The position numbers were made by a program, and so were the translations under genes. Source: Unio delphinus (Eukaryota > Mollusca > Bivalvia > Unionida > Unionidae). From it: a stretch of DNA of 64,000 bases. The notes below the pieces were generated by a model. It saw only the letters and a program-made list of their open reading frames with translations, ran no database searches and was not told the origin of the DNA. Positions 30,002-39,367 of the stretch are shown piece after piece. The stretch is taken from positions 1,580,501-1,644,500 of the forward strand of contig JAQISU010000036.1 of NCBI GenBank assembly GCA_029339505.1, read 5' to 3'. Every line of letters starts with the position of its first letter. Positions within the stretch are counted from its first letter, which is position 1.

Positions 30002-33000
30002 ATGAGGAAATTAAGAAGAACGCCTTCGAAAAATGCTGAATTCAATACTGATAAGGAGTTTAAGAGATTATTGAAGATTAATCCTAAATTTAATATCGAT
30101 AAACCCAAAAAACGTCCAAGAGACGGAAACATGAAAGAGTTTAAGAGATTATTGAAAATCAATCCTAAATTTAATATCGATAGACCCAAAAAACGTAACA
30201 AACGTCCAAGAGACGGAAACATGAAAGAGTTTAAGAGATTATTGAAAATCAATCTTAGATTTAATATCGATAAACCCAAAAAACGTAACAAACGTCCAAG
30301 AGACGGAAACATGAAAGAGTTTAAGAGATTATTGAAAATCAATCCTAAATTTAATATCGATAGACCCAAAAAACGTAACAAGAGATTATTGAAAATCAAT
30401 CCTAGATTTAATCTCGATAAACCCAAAAAACGTCCAATAGACGGAAATATGAAGGAGTTTAAGAGATTATTGAAAATCAATCCTAAATTTAATCTCGATA
30501 AACCAAAAAAAACGTCCAAGAGATTACCCTGGAAAGATGCTCAATTCAATCTTAATATAGTTTCTGATACACCCAAGAATAAAATTCTTGATAAAGCCAT
30601 GATTAGTAAAATCAGAGATTGTTTTAATGAATTCAAGCGTGATGGAGCATCTTATTGTTGGTCAACATTTCGAATTGATGGTGTTGTTGACGCTACCATG
30701 AATGATGAAAAAGCAGCAGTGATTATTTCACGTCTTGGGGAAAAAAGGCATTTTTTTCGAATAAAATTCCTTATCCGTGATAATGGAAAATGGATTATTA
30801 GGGATAAATTTGAACCAATCCTCAAGAATAAAAAAACTATCACCGTGAATCAGGATTCAAAACCAGGAATTCTAACCGGCATTGATAAACCATACTACGA
30901 GAGATCTTATCCCGTAACAGCAATCGTTTATGGGATATACCCGCTAAATGATAAACCCGATATTGCAAAACTAGCACCCATGAAATATTCTTCAGGGCTT
31001 AATTGTGTAGCAGAACGAATAATAGAACACTTCACAAATGCGTCCCGGGGAAATAAACTAACTGATCTAAGACGAAAAAAAATAACCGAGTGGGAATTAA
31101 CGGTAAAACAGCACGGTGCAAAGATTTCTGATATAGCTAAATTAGAAGCATCATTAAAATTCCCAATATCAGTAACGACAATAACCGGAGAAGTATTATA
31201 CGAACCGAAATATCAATCGCGAGGAGCTCCAATTGAAATTATTGATCATAACAAACACGCGTGGACACCTGCAGTAACACTATTTCCACGAGAACGAACC
31301 GTGAGATATATCCCCGGGGAATTCGTCGGAGATGTTTTCTATGAAGAGAAATTATTTGATGCTATTCATGCGTTGTGTAAAGATGATCCTGTGTCAGTGT
31401 GGTTACTTAGAAGTGATGAAGATTCCGAAATAGGATTTGATCAATTTGTAAGACCAAATGGTGAATTATATCGCGTTGAAGAATTAGATAACAGAATGAG
31501 AAAAATCGCTAATGAGTTTTCACCGGAGAGTTCCCATGAAAAACTACTCACGGGTAGTTTTTCTATTCCATCAGTGGTAGCTCACTTCGCAAGAGAAAAA
31601 AACTCATGGCGTCCAACACGAAGTGATTTTCTCGAGGATGTTAAATCGAGTTGCGTCGATTTCGGTCATGGAGGACTGTGGAATAGTAAATACTCACGTG
31701 ATGGTATGATTTCAATTGATATATCCGGGTGTTATCCCGGACGTTTTCTCAGATATGGGGAATGTGCTGAGTACTTCAAACGATTTGGACACCCCACGCA
31801 TGAAATGACTCGTGTTGCGATTAATGGGCCATTACCCGATTTTGATTTAACCGGATTCGCTCGTGTGATATCATTCGAATTCGCTACAGGGTTACATCCG
31901 TGTAGTTATGTTTGGCTCGGTAGACACCTATCTGAAAAGGCCTGGATGCCAATAGTGTCACTACGATATATGATTGATTGTGGTATGCTAATATCGCTGA
32001 TTGTTTCCGAGGCTATTATATGCTATCAAGCTCAGAAAGAAGTTTGGCTACCACAACCCGATTTAGATCGTATAATCAGCGAACAGCGAAAACAATTCCC
32101 TGATTTCAATGAAGAACAAATCATGAATTTGTCTATGAAGTTATCTGAAATTAAAAAAGAACAAGCAAAAGATTTTGGACGAAGAATAATCGGTAAATTT
32201 ACCCAGGGTGGACGATACGACAATGCAAAATATTCTTCGCGGTTGATCATAGACGTCGCTGAATACGATTTTATTGTAGCGGATTTAATGAAACAGGGAA
32301 AACTTGTATCCCGTAAGGATGCTTTTCTATCCCATGGTGAGAAAATGGGTACGGTTGTTACCTACTGTGATGGATATAATCCCCAGTGTACACATTTAAG
32401 ATCATCTATGCTAGTCTATGCTTGTATTAATCTATTTTCGATGATAAATAGATTTCCAGATACCGCGGTTAGAGTGGCCACTGATTCGATGTATATACAC
32501 AATAAATACAAATCAGCTGTAGCTAAATTCACAGATCCCAAGAAAGCGTGGGGGTGTTGGCGATTTAAAAAGGAGATGCTACATGAGTATTGTGAATCCG
32601 CAGACGTTGCCATGGATGATAAATATCTCTCATGTAACCGCGCTGAAATTCAATCAGAATTTTCTAATGCACCACCGGTATCTGATCCAATATGTAGGTA
32701 CAAGACAGTTTATTTAAACGGTTGTGGTGGGTCAGGAAAGACAACTCGTGCAATTGAATTATTCCGTGGGAAAAATCCTACGGATTTCACAAACATGATT
32801 GTTCTAACACCGACTCACAGACTCGCCAGAGAGATGATACAGCGAGGGGTAAATGCCTGTACTTACCATAGTTTCTTTCGATGGAAGGGTGACAAATGGA
32901 CTCCTGAGCGTATGGGTGATAAATTCATTCCTGAAATCATAATCTGGGATGAAATATGCACAGTGTCATTAGATGTATTACAAACATTTCTCGAGTGGTT

Positions 33001-33802
33001 GTTAAACAAAAACACAAAAGTCGTCATGTGCGGTGATCACGACCAACCACCACCATTTGTCGGTGCATCTCCACATGAATGGCTAAGGGGTTTTGTAGAC
33101 TATTATGAAGAAATCACCACTGATTATAGATCACTTGATGAACGATTACGAGAATTCAAAGCGCTAATTAGACTACAGCCGGATAGAATCCAATGCGAAA
33201 TAGCGCGTGAAGTGATTTCAGAAACTCCAATGAATGATTTCTGGGAAACATGGAGACCAAATGATTTGATAATTGCAAGTAGAAAAATAGTCATGGACAC
33301 ACTTCAGATGAAGTTATTTGAATTGCATAAAGAAAAATTTGCAACGCTTCCAGTACCCCTTTGTTATAGGCCATCGGATACACGAAAACAGAACATTGAA
33401 GTTGATATTCCAGGACAGAGTGAAAAACAAATTCTCGTATTAAATGATATTGTGCTGGTTGATATCAGCGTCGTCGAAAATGCATTGCGTGCTAATAAAT
33501 CCCCGTGGACGCTAGGATACGCAGCAACAATACATTCTTCACAGGGATTGACTATCACAAACACAATTGTTTGGATGGTGGATAATCACATCGAATGGTC
33601 GAATTTAGTCTATCTCGCAGTATCCAGAGTACGAAAAATAAATCGACTTCGAAGAATTGTCTTCGATGATGAAATCATTGGTGACGATAATGACACAACA
33701 ATAAGTGATATTAATGTTAGCATCATTAATAGAAAAAACTCTCCGGTTAGAAACAACAGGACAAAAAAAAACAACGAGAATTTGATATTGATGCTAAATT
33801 AA
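30002..33802 (+). CDS. PolB-like DNA polymerase fused to SF1 helicase (1266 aa)
   Basis: Residues about 15-175 are lysine-rich repeats (FKRLLKINPKFNIDKPKK units). The polymerase part follows: motif A as SIDISGCYPGRF (about 570-582), motif B as GRRIIGKFTQGG (about 726-737), motif C as VATDSMY (about 824-831). I find no clear DxE exonuclease motif. From about 890 a helicase of superfamily 1 (Pif1/RecD-like) begins: Walker A NGCGGSGKTT, Walker B IIWDEIC, GDHDQPPP, and GYAATIHSSQG near 1170. It should copy the element's DNA, probably by protein priming as in Polintons. Uncharacterised animal proteins with the same fused order are known to me. The frame is intact; an HNH domain follows in the -1 frame. 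Confidence 0.88.
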   Translation: MRKLRRTPSKNAEFNTDKEFKRLLKINPKFNIDKPKKRPRDGNMKEFKRLLKINPKFNIDRPKKRNKRPRDGNMKEFKRLLKINLRFNIDKPKKRNKRPRDGNMKEFKRLLKINPKFNIDRPKKRNKRLLKINPRFNLDKPKKRPIDGNMKEFKRLLKINPKFNLDKPKKTSKRLPWKDAQFNLNIVSDTPKNKILDKAMISKIRDCFNEFKRDGASYCWSTFRIDGVVDATMNDEKAAVIISRLGEKRHFFRIKFLIRDNGKWIIRDKFEPILKNKKTITVNQDSKPGILTGIDKPYYERSYPVTAIVYGIYPLNDKPDIAKLAPMKYSSGLNCVAERIIEHFTNASRGNKLTDLRRKKITEWELTVKQHGAKISDIAKLEASLKFPISVTTITGEVLYEPKYQSRGAPIEIIDHNKHAWTPAVTLFPRERTVRYIPGEFVGDVFYEEKLFDAIHALCKDDPVSVWLLRSDEDSEIGFDQFVRPNGELYRVEELDNRMRKIANEFSPESSHEKLLTGSFSIPSVVAHFAREKNSWRPTRSDFLEDVKSSCVDFGHGGLWNSKYSRDGMISIDISGCYPGRFLRYGECAEYFKRFGHPTHEMTRVAINGPLPDFDLTGFARVISFEFATGLHPCSYVWLGRHLSEKAWMPIVSLRYMIDCGMLISLIVSEAIICYQAQKEVWLPQPDLDRIISEQRKQFPDFNEEQIMNLSMKLSEIKKEQAKDFGRRIIGKFTQGGRYDNAKYSSRLIIDVAEYDFIVADLMKQGKLVSRKDAFLSHGEKMGTVVTYCDGYNPQCTHLRSSMLVYACINLFSMINRFPDTAVRVATDSMYIHNKYKSAVAKFTDPKKAWGCWRFKKEMLHEYCESADVAMDDKYLSCNRAEIQSEFSNAPPVSDPICRYKTVYLNGCGGSGKTTRAIELFRGKNPTDFTNMIVLTPTHRLAREMIQRGVNACTYHSFFRWKGDKWTPERMGDKFIPEIIIWDEICTVSLDVLQTFLEWLLNKNTKVVMCGDHDQPPPFVGASPHEWLRGFVDYYEEITTDYRSLDERLREFKALIRLQPDRIQCEIAREVISETPMNDFWETWRPNDLIIASRKIVMDTLQMKLFELHKEKFATLPVPLCYRPSDTRKQNIEVDIPGQSEKQILVLNDIVLVDISVVENALRANKSPWTLGYAATIHSSQGLTITNTIVWMVDNHIEWSNLVYLAVSRVRKINRLRRIVFDDEIIGDDNDTTISDINVSIINRKNSPVRNNRTKKNNENLILMLN
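30050..30520 (+). repeat. In-frame tandem repeats encoding the lysine-rich N-terminus of the polymerase
   Basis: Six or so units of 60-99 bp, built from GAGTTTAAGAGATTATTGAA and CCCAAAAAACGT blocks, recur with few changes. The variable lengths come from presence or absence of the AACAAACGTCCAAGAGACGG part. Both strands are open through it, so the antisense frame at 29995-30519 is a shadow. Confidence 0.9.
33766..33772 (+). promoter_or_regulatory. Possible -1 ribosomal frameshift heptamer A_AAA_AAC
   Basis: The heptamer is exactly in the zero frame of the polymerase-helicase (codons AAA AAC) inside a run of nine A. A -1 slip here leads directly into the HNH frame, while the zero frame stops 30 bases later at 33800-33802. 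I see no strong downstream stem by eye. The alternative is a simple one-base change in the A run. Confidence 0.45.
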
Positions 33803-33987
33803 TAATTACGCTGAAACAACAACAGAATAATCACTGCGCGAGTTGCAATTGTATAATGCGTTGGCAGTATGCGGATAAAGATCCTCGCCAATTTACCGTA
33901 GACAGAAAAAATAACAGTCTCGGTCATGTCAGAAACAATGTGATGTTGACTTGTCTTGAGTGCAATAGACTCAACGGCGCTAGTTAA
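33772..33987 (+). CDS. HNH endonuclease domain, -1-frame tail of the polymerase-helicase
   Basis: Seventy-one codons open in the -1 frame relative to the helicase, without a suitable ATG of their own. The protein pattern is a zinc-stabilised HNH nuclease: CASCNC, then FTVDRKNNSLGH, then NNVMLTCLECNR and the stop at 33985-33987. From memory, animal proteins of the same polymerase-helicase family end with an HNH domain of just this type, so it is a real domain rather than a chance frame. It either needs frameshifting at 33766-33772 or has been cut off by a one-base indel in the A run. Its end overlaps the end of the convergent integrase gene by eight bases. Confidence 0.75.
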   Translation, partial: QREFDIDAKLIITLKQQQNNHCASCNCIMRWQYADKDPRQFTVDRKNNSLGHVRNNVMLTCLECNRLNGAS

Positions 33988-34924
33988 GACCCCGCGGTGG
34001 CAATTGAGTATCCTCGGGAATTACCTGTAGTTGTTGTCGAGTAAATCCTCGTTGAGGGGCAGTTAAATCCAGTTTATAGACTGGAGATCTACCAGTTGAT
34101 CGTGTTATACTAGATATCTTGTGTGCAGTAACACTCCAAATAGGATCAGTAGCCCTTTTTCTGCCACCCTCAAGCTCTCCTGGTTTGTATAAGTACCTAA
34201 CAGTGACATTACTACCAAGAATTGGTTCTTTGAAATCTTTTTGTGGTTGTACGGGTATAGACTTCTTTTTAATAGCGTTGCTAGGTTTCACGTTGATTTT
34301 TCTAGTAATCTCATTATTCAGTGCAGTAATCACAGCTGGTAACCTTTTGACCCATTCACGGGATCGCTTTTCTTGAATGAATTCTTTTGCGTATTGATAT
34401 CCAAATAACCGCTCAGCAATCGTCCGATTAAATCGTTCTACAATGGCCTGATCGCGATGTAGCGCAGTATGCCCTCGTCGTATGGTGACATTATGATGTT
34501 TCATTGTAGATAACACTGCACCCTTAAATACCTTGCCAGGATCAACCTGCAATAGATTTGGCCAGTGCAGAGGACCTCGTCGATAAATCCTCTCAAATGC
34601 AGAAGCAACTTCAGTAGATGATTTTGTTTTTAACGGTTCTGCTTCTTTGTATCGACTTGCAATATCAATTACGGTTAAAGCGTATTTGTAACCACGATCA
34701 TGAGGTAAAAATAATATATCAGCCTGATGAACTTCATTGGGTCCGGTTACATCAAAATGCGAGAATTGAATTTGTTTAGGCGGTGGTAGAAAAATTTGCC
34801 ATAGTGCCTGTTTGGATAACCAATTAGCCGCAGTGGTTTTTTTCACTTTTGCAGCGCTAGCGAGTTTATGGACTGCTGCTTTACCCCTCCAGTATCCTCT
34901 TGGGGAATAATAAATTGATTCCAT
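33980..34924 (-). CDS. Retroviral-type (RVE) integrase of the Polinton (314 aa)
   Basis: It catalyses insertion of the element's linear DNA. DDE triad: HQADILFLP (first Asp), LLQVDPGK (second Asp), and AIVERFNRTI (Glu) 35 positions after the second Asp. A C-terminal SH3-like region with SVTAHKISSI ... YKLDL ... FTRQQLQVIP follows, as in Polinton and Ty3-type integrases. MESIYYSPRGYW at ATG 34924 is the usual family start; the frame extends to 34942 but that would overlap the phospholipase gene. It is in a - strand pair with the phospholipase-like gene, convergent with the polymerase. The whole segment is missing from relic A. Confidence 0.92.
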   Translation of the reverse strand: MESIYYSPRGYWRGKAAVHKLASAAKVKKTTAANWLSKQALWQIFLPPPKQIQFSHFDVTGPNEVHQADILFLPHDRGYKYALTVIDIASRYKEAEPLKTKSSTEVASAFERIYRRGPLHWPNLLQVDPGKVFKGAVLSTMKHHNVTIRRGHTALHRDQAIVERFNRTIAERLFGYQYAKEFIQEKRSREWVKRLPAVITALNNEITRKINVKPSNAIKKKSIPVQPQKDFKEPILGSNVTVRYLYKPGELEGGRKRATDPIWSVTAHKISSITRSTGRSPVYKLDLTAPQRGFTRQQLQVIPEDTQLPPRGLN

Positions 34925-34928
34925 ATTA

Positions 34929-35264
34929 TTAATTACCGGCACCTAACATCAATTTACTTTTCATAGCCGATTTTATTAAAAATGAAGCCAATTTTTCTTT
35001 GAAGGATTTATCAGGAATAGCATTTAACGCATGAATTAATTTCACATCTGCTAGATGCCTGTGTTGCAGATTGCTGCTTTTATAAGCAACATCATGAAGG
35101 TGACAGGCCTTATCAATGGCGTTTATTGGTTCTTCACCGGGTCGGGACTGATTTTGATTATTGAGTCTGATATCAAGTCTGGTTCCCGGTCCACAGTAGC
35201 TATATCCTGGAAGGTGCTTTTCTCCGTGGTACTTTGCCCATGGGGTTCCAGGGAGCTTTGCCAA
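34929..35264 (-). CDS. Phospholipase A2-like protein (111 aa)
   Basis: It has the two hallmark parts of the secreted/parvovirus-type PLA2 fold: a calcium loop YSYCGPGTRLD (residues about 21-31) and the catalytic helix DKACHLHDVAYK with the His-Asp pair. It is short, as in parvoviral VP1u domains. In parvoviruses the activity breaches endosomal membranes during entry; a comparable virion role is inferred for Polintons that carry it. No signal peptide. Encoded just upstream of the integrase with a gap of a few bases, suggesting one transcript. Confidence 0.82.
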   Translation of the reverse strand: MAKLPGTPWAKYHGEKHLPGYSYCGPGTRLDIRLNNQNQSRPGEEPINAIDKACHLHDVAYKSSNLQHRHLADVKLIHALNAIPDKSFKEKLASFLIKSAMKSKLMLGAGN

Positions 35265-35269
35265 TTTGG

Positions 35270-35453
35270 CTGCGATATCACCTCCTCGTTTTTTTTTAAA
35301 ACATCTCCGAATTGTAAAATCTTTGATTTTGTAGAAACAAATCTAAATTTCTTTGTACCACATTGCACGCATTTACCAGAAAGCGCTGATCGGTTATTTT
35401 TAGTTGTAATCGTCGCCAGTACGCGTTTTACACTTCACACAATATAGATCCAT
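35270..35453 (-). pseudogene. Frameshifted zinc-ribbon gene
   Basis: It begins like the open homologue in relic A (MDLYCVKC at ATG 35453) and later has CVQCGTKKFRF in another frame. Compared with relic A, about 14 bp are missing between the two cysteine pairs, which shifts the frame and brings a TAA after codon 17. The product would lack the second CxxC. It is head-to-head with the ATPase gene. How far the original gene ran toward the phospholipase start is unclear. Confidence 0.72.
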
Positions 35454-35470
35454 AATTTATGTATAGAGAT

Positions 35471-36130
35471 ATGGATATAATTGATTTTTCAGCGACTAAA
35501 ACAAGAGAACCAATTAAGCATCATGCAGCGCTACCAAACTCTATCCGGATGATTATAATCGGGCCATCTGGATCCGGTAAAACGCAATTGTTGCTCAATT
35601 TAATAATGAGATGGATGAAGTGGGATAAGTTGTATTTAATTGCTCCTAGCGTAGATGATCAACGATGTTATGAAGTGTTAAAGGATTTTAACGAGAATGC
35701 ATCAGAAATTAAGGGTGAGAACGCCATTGAATTTATAACCGATATCGATGAAGCACCGAGTATTGATGATATTGATGGAGATATTAACAATTTAGTCGTA
35801 TACGACGATATAATGTTGGATAAACAAAAATATCCTGCTAGGATCTTTTCCAGAGGCAGGCATAAAAACACTGACGTGATATATGTCACTCAACGCTACA
35901 CTCAGGTTCCAAAAGTCATCAGAGATAACTGCAATATTCTTGCTGTATTCAACGGAGTTGATACTCATACTCTTAGAAATATATGGCAGACATGGTGTTC
36001 TGATATGGACTTCAATCAATTTAGAAATTTCTTTAGTCATGCTCAGTCAAAACCACACGGATTCTCAACAATAAATCTACATGATCCTCGGACACGATAT
36101 CGTATCGGACTGGACCAAATATTCGGTTAA
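35471..36130 (+). CDS. A32-like (FtsK/HerA-type) genome-packaging ATPase (219 aa)
   Basis: It drives packaging of the DNA into capsids in Polinton-type viruses. Walker A is GPSGSGKT at residues 31-38, preceded by a hydrophobic strand (RMIII). Walker B is NLVVYDDIM near residue 108, followed by FSRGRHKNTDVIYVTQRYTQ with the sensor-type glutamine and then VPKVIRDNCN. Length is normal for Polinton ATPases and the frame is intact. Met at 35471 is preferred because relic A has no Met equivalent to 35459 while its own ATG aligns with 35471. It is the last gene before the right terminal repeat, which starts three bases after the stop codon. Confidence 0.93.
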   Translation: MDIIDFSATKTREPIKHHAALPNSIRMIIIGPSGSGKTQLLLNLIMRWMKWDKLYLIAPSVDDQRCYEVLKDFNENASEIKGENAIEFITDIDEAPSIDDIDGDINNLVVYDDIMLDKQKYPARIFSRGRHKNTDVIYVTQRYTQVPKVIRDNCNILAVFNGVDTHTLRNIWQTWCSDMDFNQFRNFFSHAQSKPHGFSTINLHDPRTRYRIGLDQIFG

Positions 36131-36132
36131 AA

Positions 36133-36398
36133 TCATTTATTATTTTTTGTTAACCCAGAACTGAAAGTTCAGCAGCAGAGAGGGTGGATGACCACATCGT
36201 TGCGAGCAAAATTGATTAAAAAATCGTAAAATCTCCGTTTTTGCAAAAATGGAGACTTTTTTTTGGTTAAATGAGATTTTGTTGGAAGTCTTATATTTTG
36301 CTTGAAAACATGATCTGTAGGCCATATTTTGCACGAAAACATGATCTGTAAGCCTTATTTTTGCTTGAAAACGTGGTCTGTTCACTCTCTCTGCTGCT
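36133..36398 (-). repeat. Right terminal inverted repeat (266 bp)
   Basis: Reverse complement of the left repeat with about four substitutions. It carries the same three tandem 30 bp units and the same internal inverted copy of its outer end. A reading frame through it is accidental. Confidence 0.97.
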
Positions 36399-36403
36399 AT
36401 AAG
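36399..36403. repeat. Right target-site duplication (ATAAG)
   Basis: ATAAG followed by TGTACACTTTGTGG, which continues the host repeat interrupted at 21186. Confidence 0.85.
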
Positions 36404-37089
36404 TGTACACTTTGTGGATACCACATTAATTAAATACAAAAAGGATGATACATTGTTTACTCATGTGGTAAAATATATTCACTCAAATAGTGAAATGATG
36501 CAAACAAACAGGACAAGATAAATAAATTATATATACAGTTTAAAAAACACGCTGGGTTTTACAATTATCCCACGACTATAAGTTTACATGTATGGAGTTT
36601 TACACTCCGTCGCCAGCACACTTGGCTACCAGTCACACTGGCCAATCAAGCCGTCAGCGCACACCAACCTTGGTCAGCAACGCCCAATCACATTCTACTC
36701 GACCAGCAACACTATTCAGAACTACAACTGGTATCCTTATGCTTTACAGCTGATACTTTCGATACCATGTCGAAATTGATCACCCTGATCACACAAGTCA
36801 CTCTGGTCATTGTTCAGCTTAAAATATATCAAGGGCATTGTACTCTGCATAAGACGGGCATATAAGATAAAACTTAATGACGTTACCTAGGGTAAGGTAT
36901 ACAGATTACATTGACGCCATAATAATTACGAAACGACACACCAGTTCATAAATGAACTGAACCGTGCTCGATAAGAATCCTTCATCACTAAATCTTTTTA
37001 ACATTGCGACTTTTCTTTGTTTGTTTAATTATGATTTTGTTACGTAGCTTTAACATTCTTTCGGGAATATTGCTACGATGACTACAGTG

Positions 37090-37321
37090 AAGCAGGTTTT
37101 AGTGATGTCTAGCAGAGGCGCATCATGCCTCATACACGTACAATGTCAAACCCAGACATATTATCCTGACACCAGTTCTTCCAGTCCTACTAATATTAAC
37201 CTCGCAATGCTGAGCGTCAAGCGAGGCAGCTGTTAGTACCATTTTTGTAAGTCTCTCGTATGATTCTGCCAGGGATTGAACCCACGACCTCCCGCTTCCG
37301 CGGAGGACGCTCTAGCCACAA
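37090..37321 (-). repeat. SINE-like dispersed repeat
   Basis: About 230 bp with CCAGGGATTGAACCCACGAC near one end and GCGCATCATGCC near the other. Close copies occur at 46690-46921, 51250-51486, 57425-57660 and 61985-62221, and divergent ones at 40030-40262 and 49998-50262. The GATTGAACCCACGACCTCCC part resembles, from memory, a repeat very common in bivalve genomes and may derive from a tRNA. No coding capacity. Orientation is uncertain. Confidence 0.65.
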
Positions 37322-39285
37322 TAATAAAATAAATAAAATGATCACATAGTTATTTATCTTCAGCATATATTTGTTTATAATTTGTTGCATTTATATATTG
37401 GTCCATTATTCCCTCCTCGTTTCCCTGTGATTTATAAATTTCTGAGTAGTTGTTCTCTACACAATCGTTTGCTTGTATAGGTTGGTTAATTTACCTGTAG
37501 TTAATCTATTTTGTTATGTTCACCACATTTTATCTCCAACCATCTAGATATAAAACTCCCTGTTTTTTTAAATACATTTTGTATTTGCCTGCTGTAATTT
37601 GTATATCTTATAACTGTTGTTAGAACTGATCCTTAGAACCATTAGTTCGGACACATGTTTGCGTATAGCAATAACTCTATATTACACTAATTGAAATTTT
37701 GCATCTACGTGCCAAAAATGACTTGACTTACATGTTTTATAAACAAATCTGAAAATACGATTGAAGTAAAATTGTTAAAAATGCAAGGGTATTCGTGCTT
37801 AATATCAATAAACTAGTTTCAGCAATAACAGTTCAAACCGAGTACACAATTATATCAACTATGATAACGCGCCTACGATAGTTTTTAATTGTATTGTGTA
37901 CTCGTCAACGATATTGTTAAGTTTAGTTTGTACTTGTTGCACTCGATTATATATGTACTGTTGGGGGTTCATCATAGTATTTACTTATATCAATTACAAA
38001 TTATATATGCACTATGAGCGACGCTGATGCTAAACTACAACTGACATGAATGTTTCAATTGATCCATTTTCTATTATTGCTCTTGTATTATTAACACCAG
38101 TACAAACACGTTTGAGTAATGTACCATTTTTAATATCGGTACAAACATGGTTTGGTGTATTATACTGGTGACTATGGGAACAGTTGTTTGCAAAACGTGT
38201 TCTCATTGGTGAGATGAACTAGATCTGGCACATAAAGCGTTTGTTGTATTTTCACACACAAAAGATTGAAAAATCAATCTTACACTTCACATGAATGAAC
38301 GACTGGCATTTGGGGTACATTCATAACAGTAGTACATGAATATAACTTTTAGCGTACACATGAACAATGGTCACTGATTTTGTTTCTTCGTTCCAGCTTT
38401 GATTTGTTATTAGAATGTCTTTATTCAGTTTTAAAACGTTTATTTCCACGACAGTCCCCCACGTGGACAATTTAGAACGCTAGATACTGCATTTTAATAA
38501 TACTATATATAATACCCTGCCAATCAGATTTCACAAACAGTGATGGAACACGAGAGCAGATGTTACTGTCATGTAACTTGAGATTGAATAAACTTTGTTT
38601 TATTGTGGTTTTAATGTTATTAATTTTCCAGCTACCTAGGTCTCGCGTTATGAATGTTTATTGATACAGAAATTTATTTCAATCGGTGGTCATTATTTCT
38701 GTATTTTAAAATTACACAATATTTCTTTGACACTCAATTGAAAAGACAGAAAGTTATTCCTTTTAGTTTTCTCTATGTATATCAGAAATAAGAGTAAAGA
38801 AACTGATTTCTAATAACAAAACCAATAAGATCAACAACAATACTAAATAAAATTATGAGGAATTATTAATATTATAACAACTATGTAATGATAAAAATAT
38901 AAAATTAATACTGTAATAGACTATAGAGGTTCTTCTATTAAAACGGGTCATGGTTGTAATCTGAGGTAATTTTAAAACTTTTCTTTTCCTTCAGATTGTT
39001 ACTTTTGTCAAAACCAAGCTGACAGATTTCAAATGTAAATGAGTTAATTCAATTTAATCCAGTTTTGAAATATACAACAGTAAATGCAATGGAATGCATT
39101 TGTCAATTACAGTTGAGTAATGCTTTTCCGAAGTTCATATTAAAAAATGCCTCAGTCACAAGCCAATTATAACAGGAAAACTGAAATTATTGGTGCTGAC
39201 TCCAGGATTCTATCACAGAGCATTGTTATTTTGTACATTAAGTTTTGCTATAGTTTACCAATGATTTCTTCTGTTTGACATCTAG

Positions 39286-39367
39286 GATGAGGATGGGCAG
39301 TCAAGTGTTGAGACAGAAATGCCTCAATCTGGATCAAGCCCTCAGGACTCTGAAGACGAGAAAAAAG
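39286..39367 (+). CDS. TRPM-like channel, linker exon 3 (unit 1)
   Basis: An 82 nt exon between acceptor tgacatctag and donor GTAAGAGT; phase 0 in, 1 out. It encodes an acidic, serine-rich peptide (DEDGQSSVETEMPQSGSSPQ and on, ending DSEDEKK). By phase it can follow the exon at 17726, so the Polinton lies in the intron between them. An acidic, poorly conserved stretch here fits the cytoplasmic linker before S1 in TRPM channels. Unit 2 has a copy with one amino-acid change. Confidence 0.68.

Larger units (their letters stand above)
21187..36398. mobile_element. Maverick/Polinton (adintovirus-like) element, 15.2 kb, nearly intact
   Basis: It is bounded by 266 bp inverted repeats starting AG...CT and a 5 bp target duplication. 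It encodes the full Polinton core: RVE integrase, protein-primed-type PolB-like polymerase, A32-like ATPase, adenain-like protease, double jelly-roll major capsid and minor capsid. It also has phospholipase A2, HNH and zinc-finger accessory genes. Late genes occupy 21.47-29.98 kb on the - strand; the polymerase and ATPase are on the + strand. Lesions seen: one in-frame stop in the fibre-like gene and a 14 bp deletion in the zinc ribbon. The HNH tail of the polymerase is in the -1 frame, which may or may not be a lesion. High identity of the two repeats suggests a recent insertion. It lies in an intron of a TRPM-like gene. Confidence 0.96.

Noticed and set aside
29995..30519. 174-codon minus-strand leucine-rich repetitive frame
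   Set aside because: Exact antisense of the lysine-rich repeats of the polymerase gene; the repeat period is a multiple of three so both strands stay open.
33980..34924. Retrovirus or LTR retrotransposon as source of the integrase
   Set aside because: No reverse transcriptase, RNase H or LTR nearby; the gene is embedded in a Polinton gene set between its inverted repeats.
36140..36439. 99-codon and 81-codon frames covering the terminal repeats
   Set aside because: They lie in the inverted repeats, exist at both ends and have no protein character.
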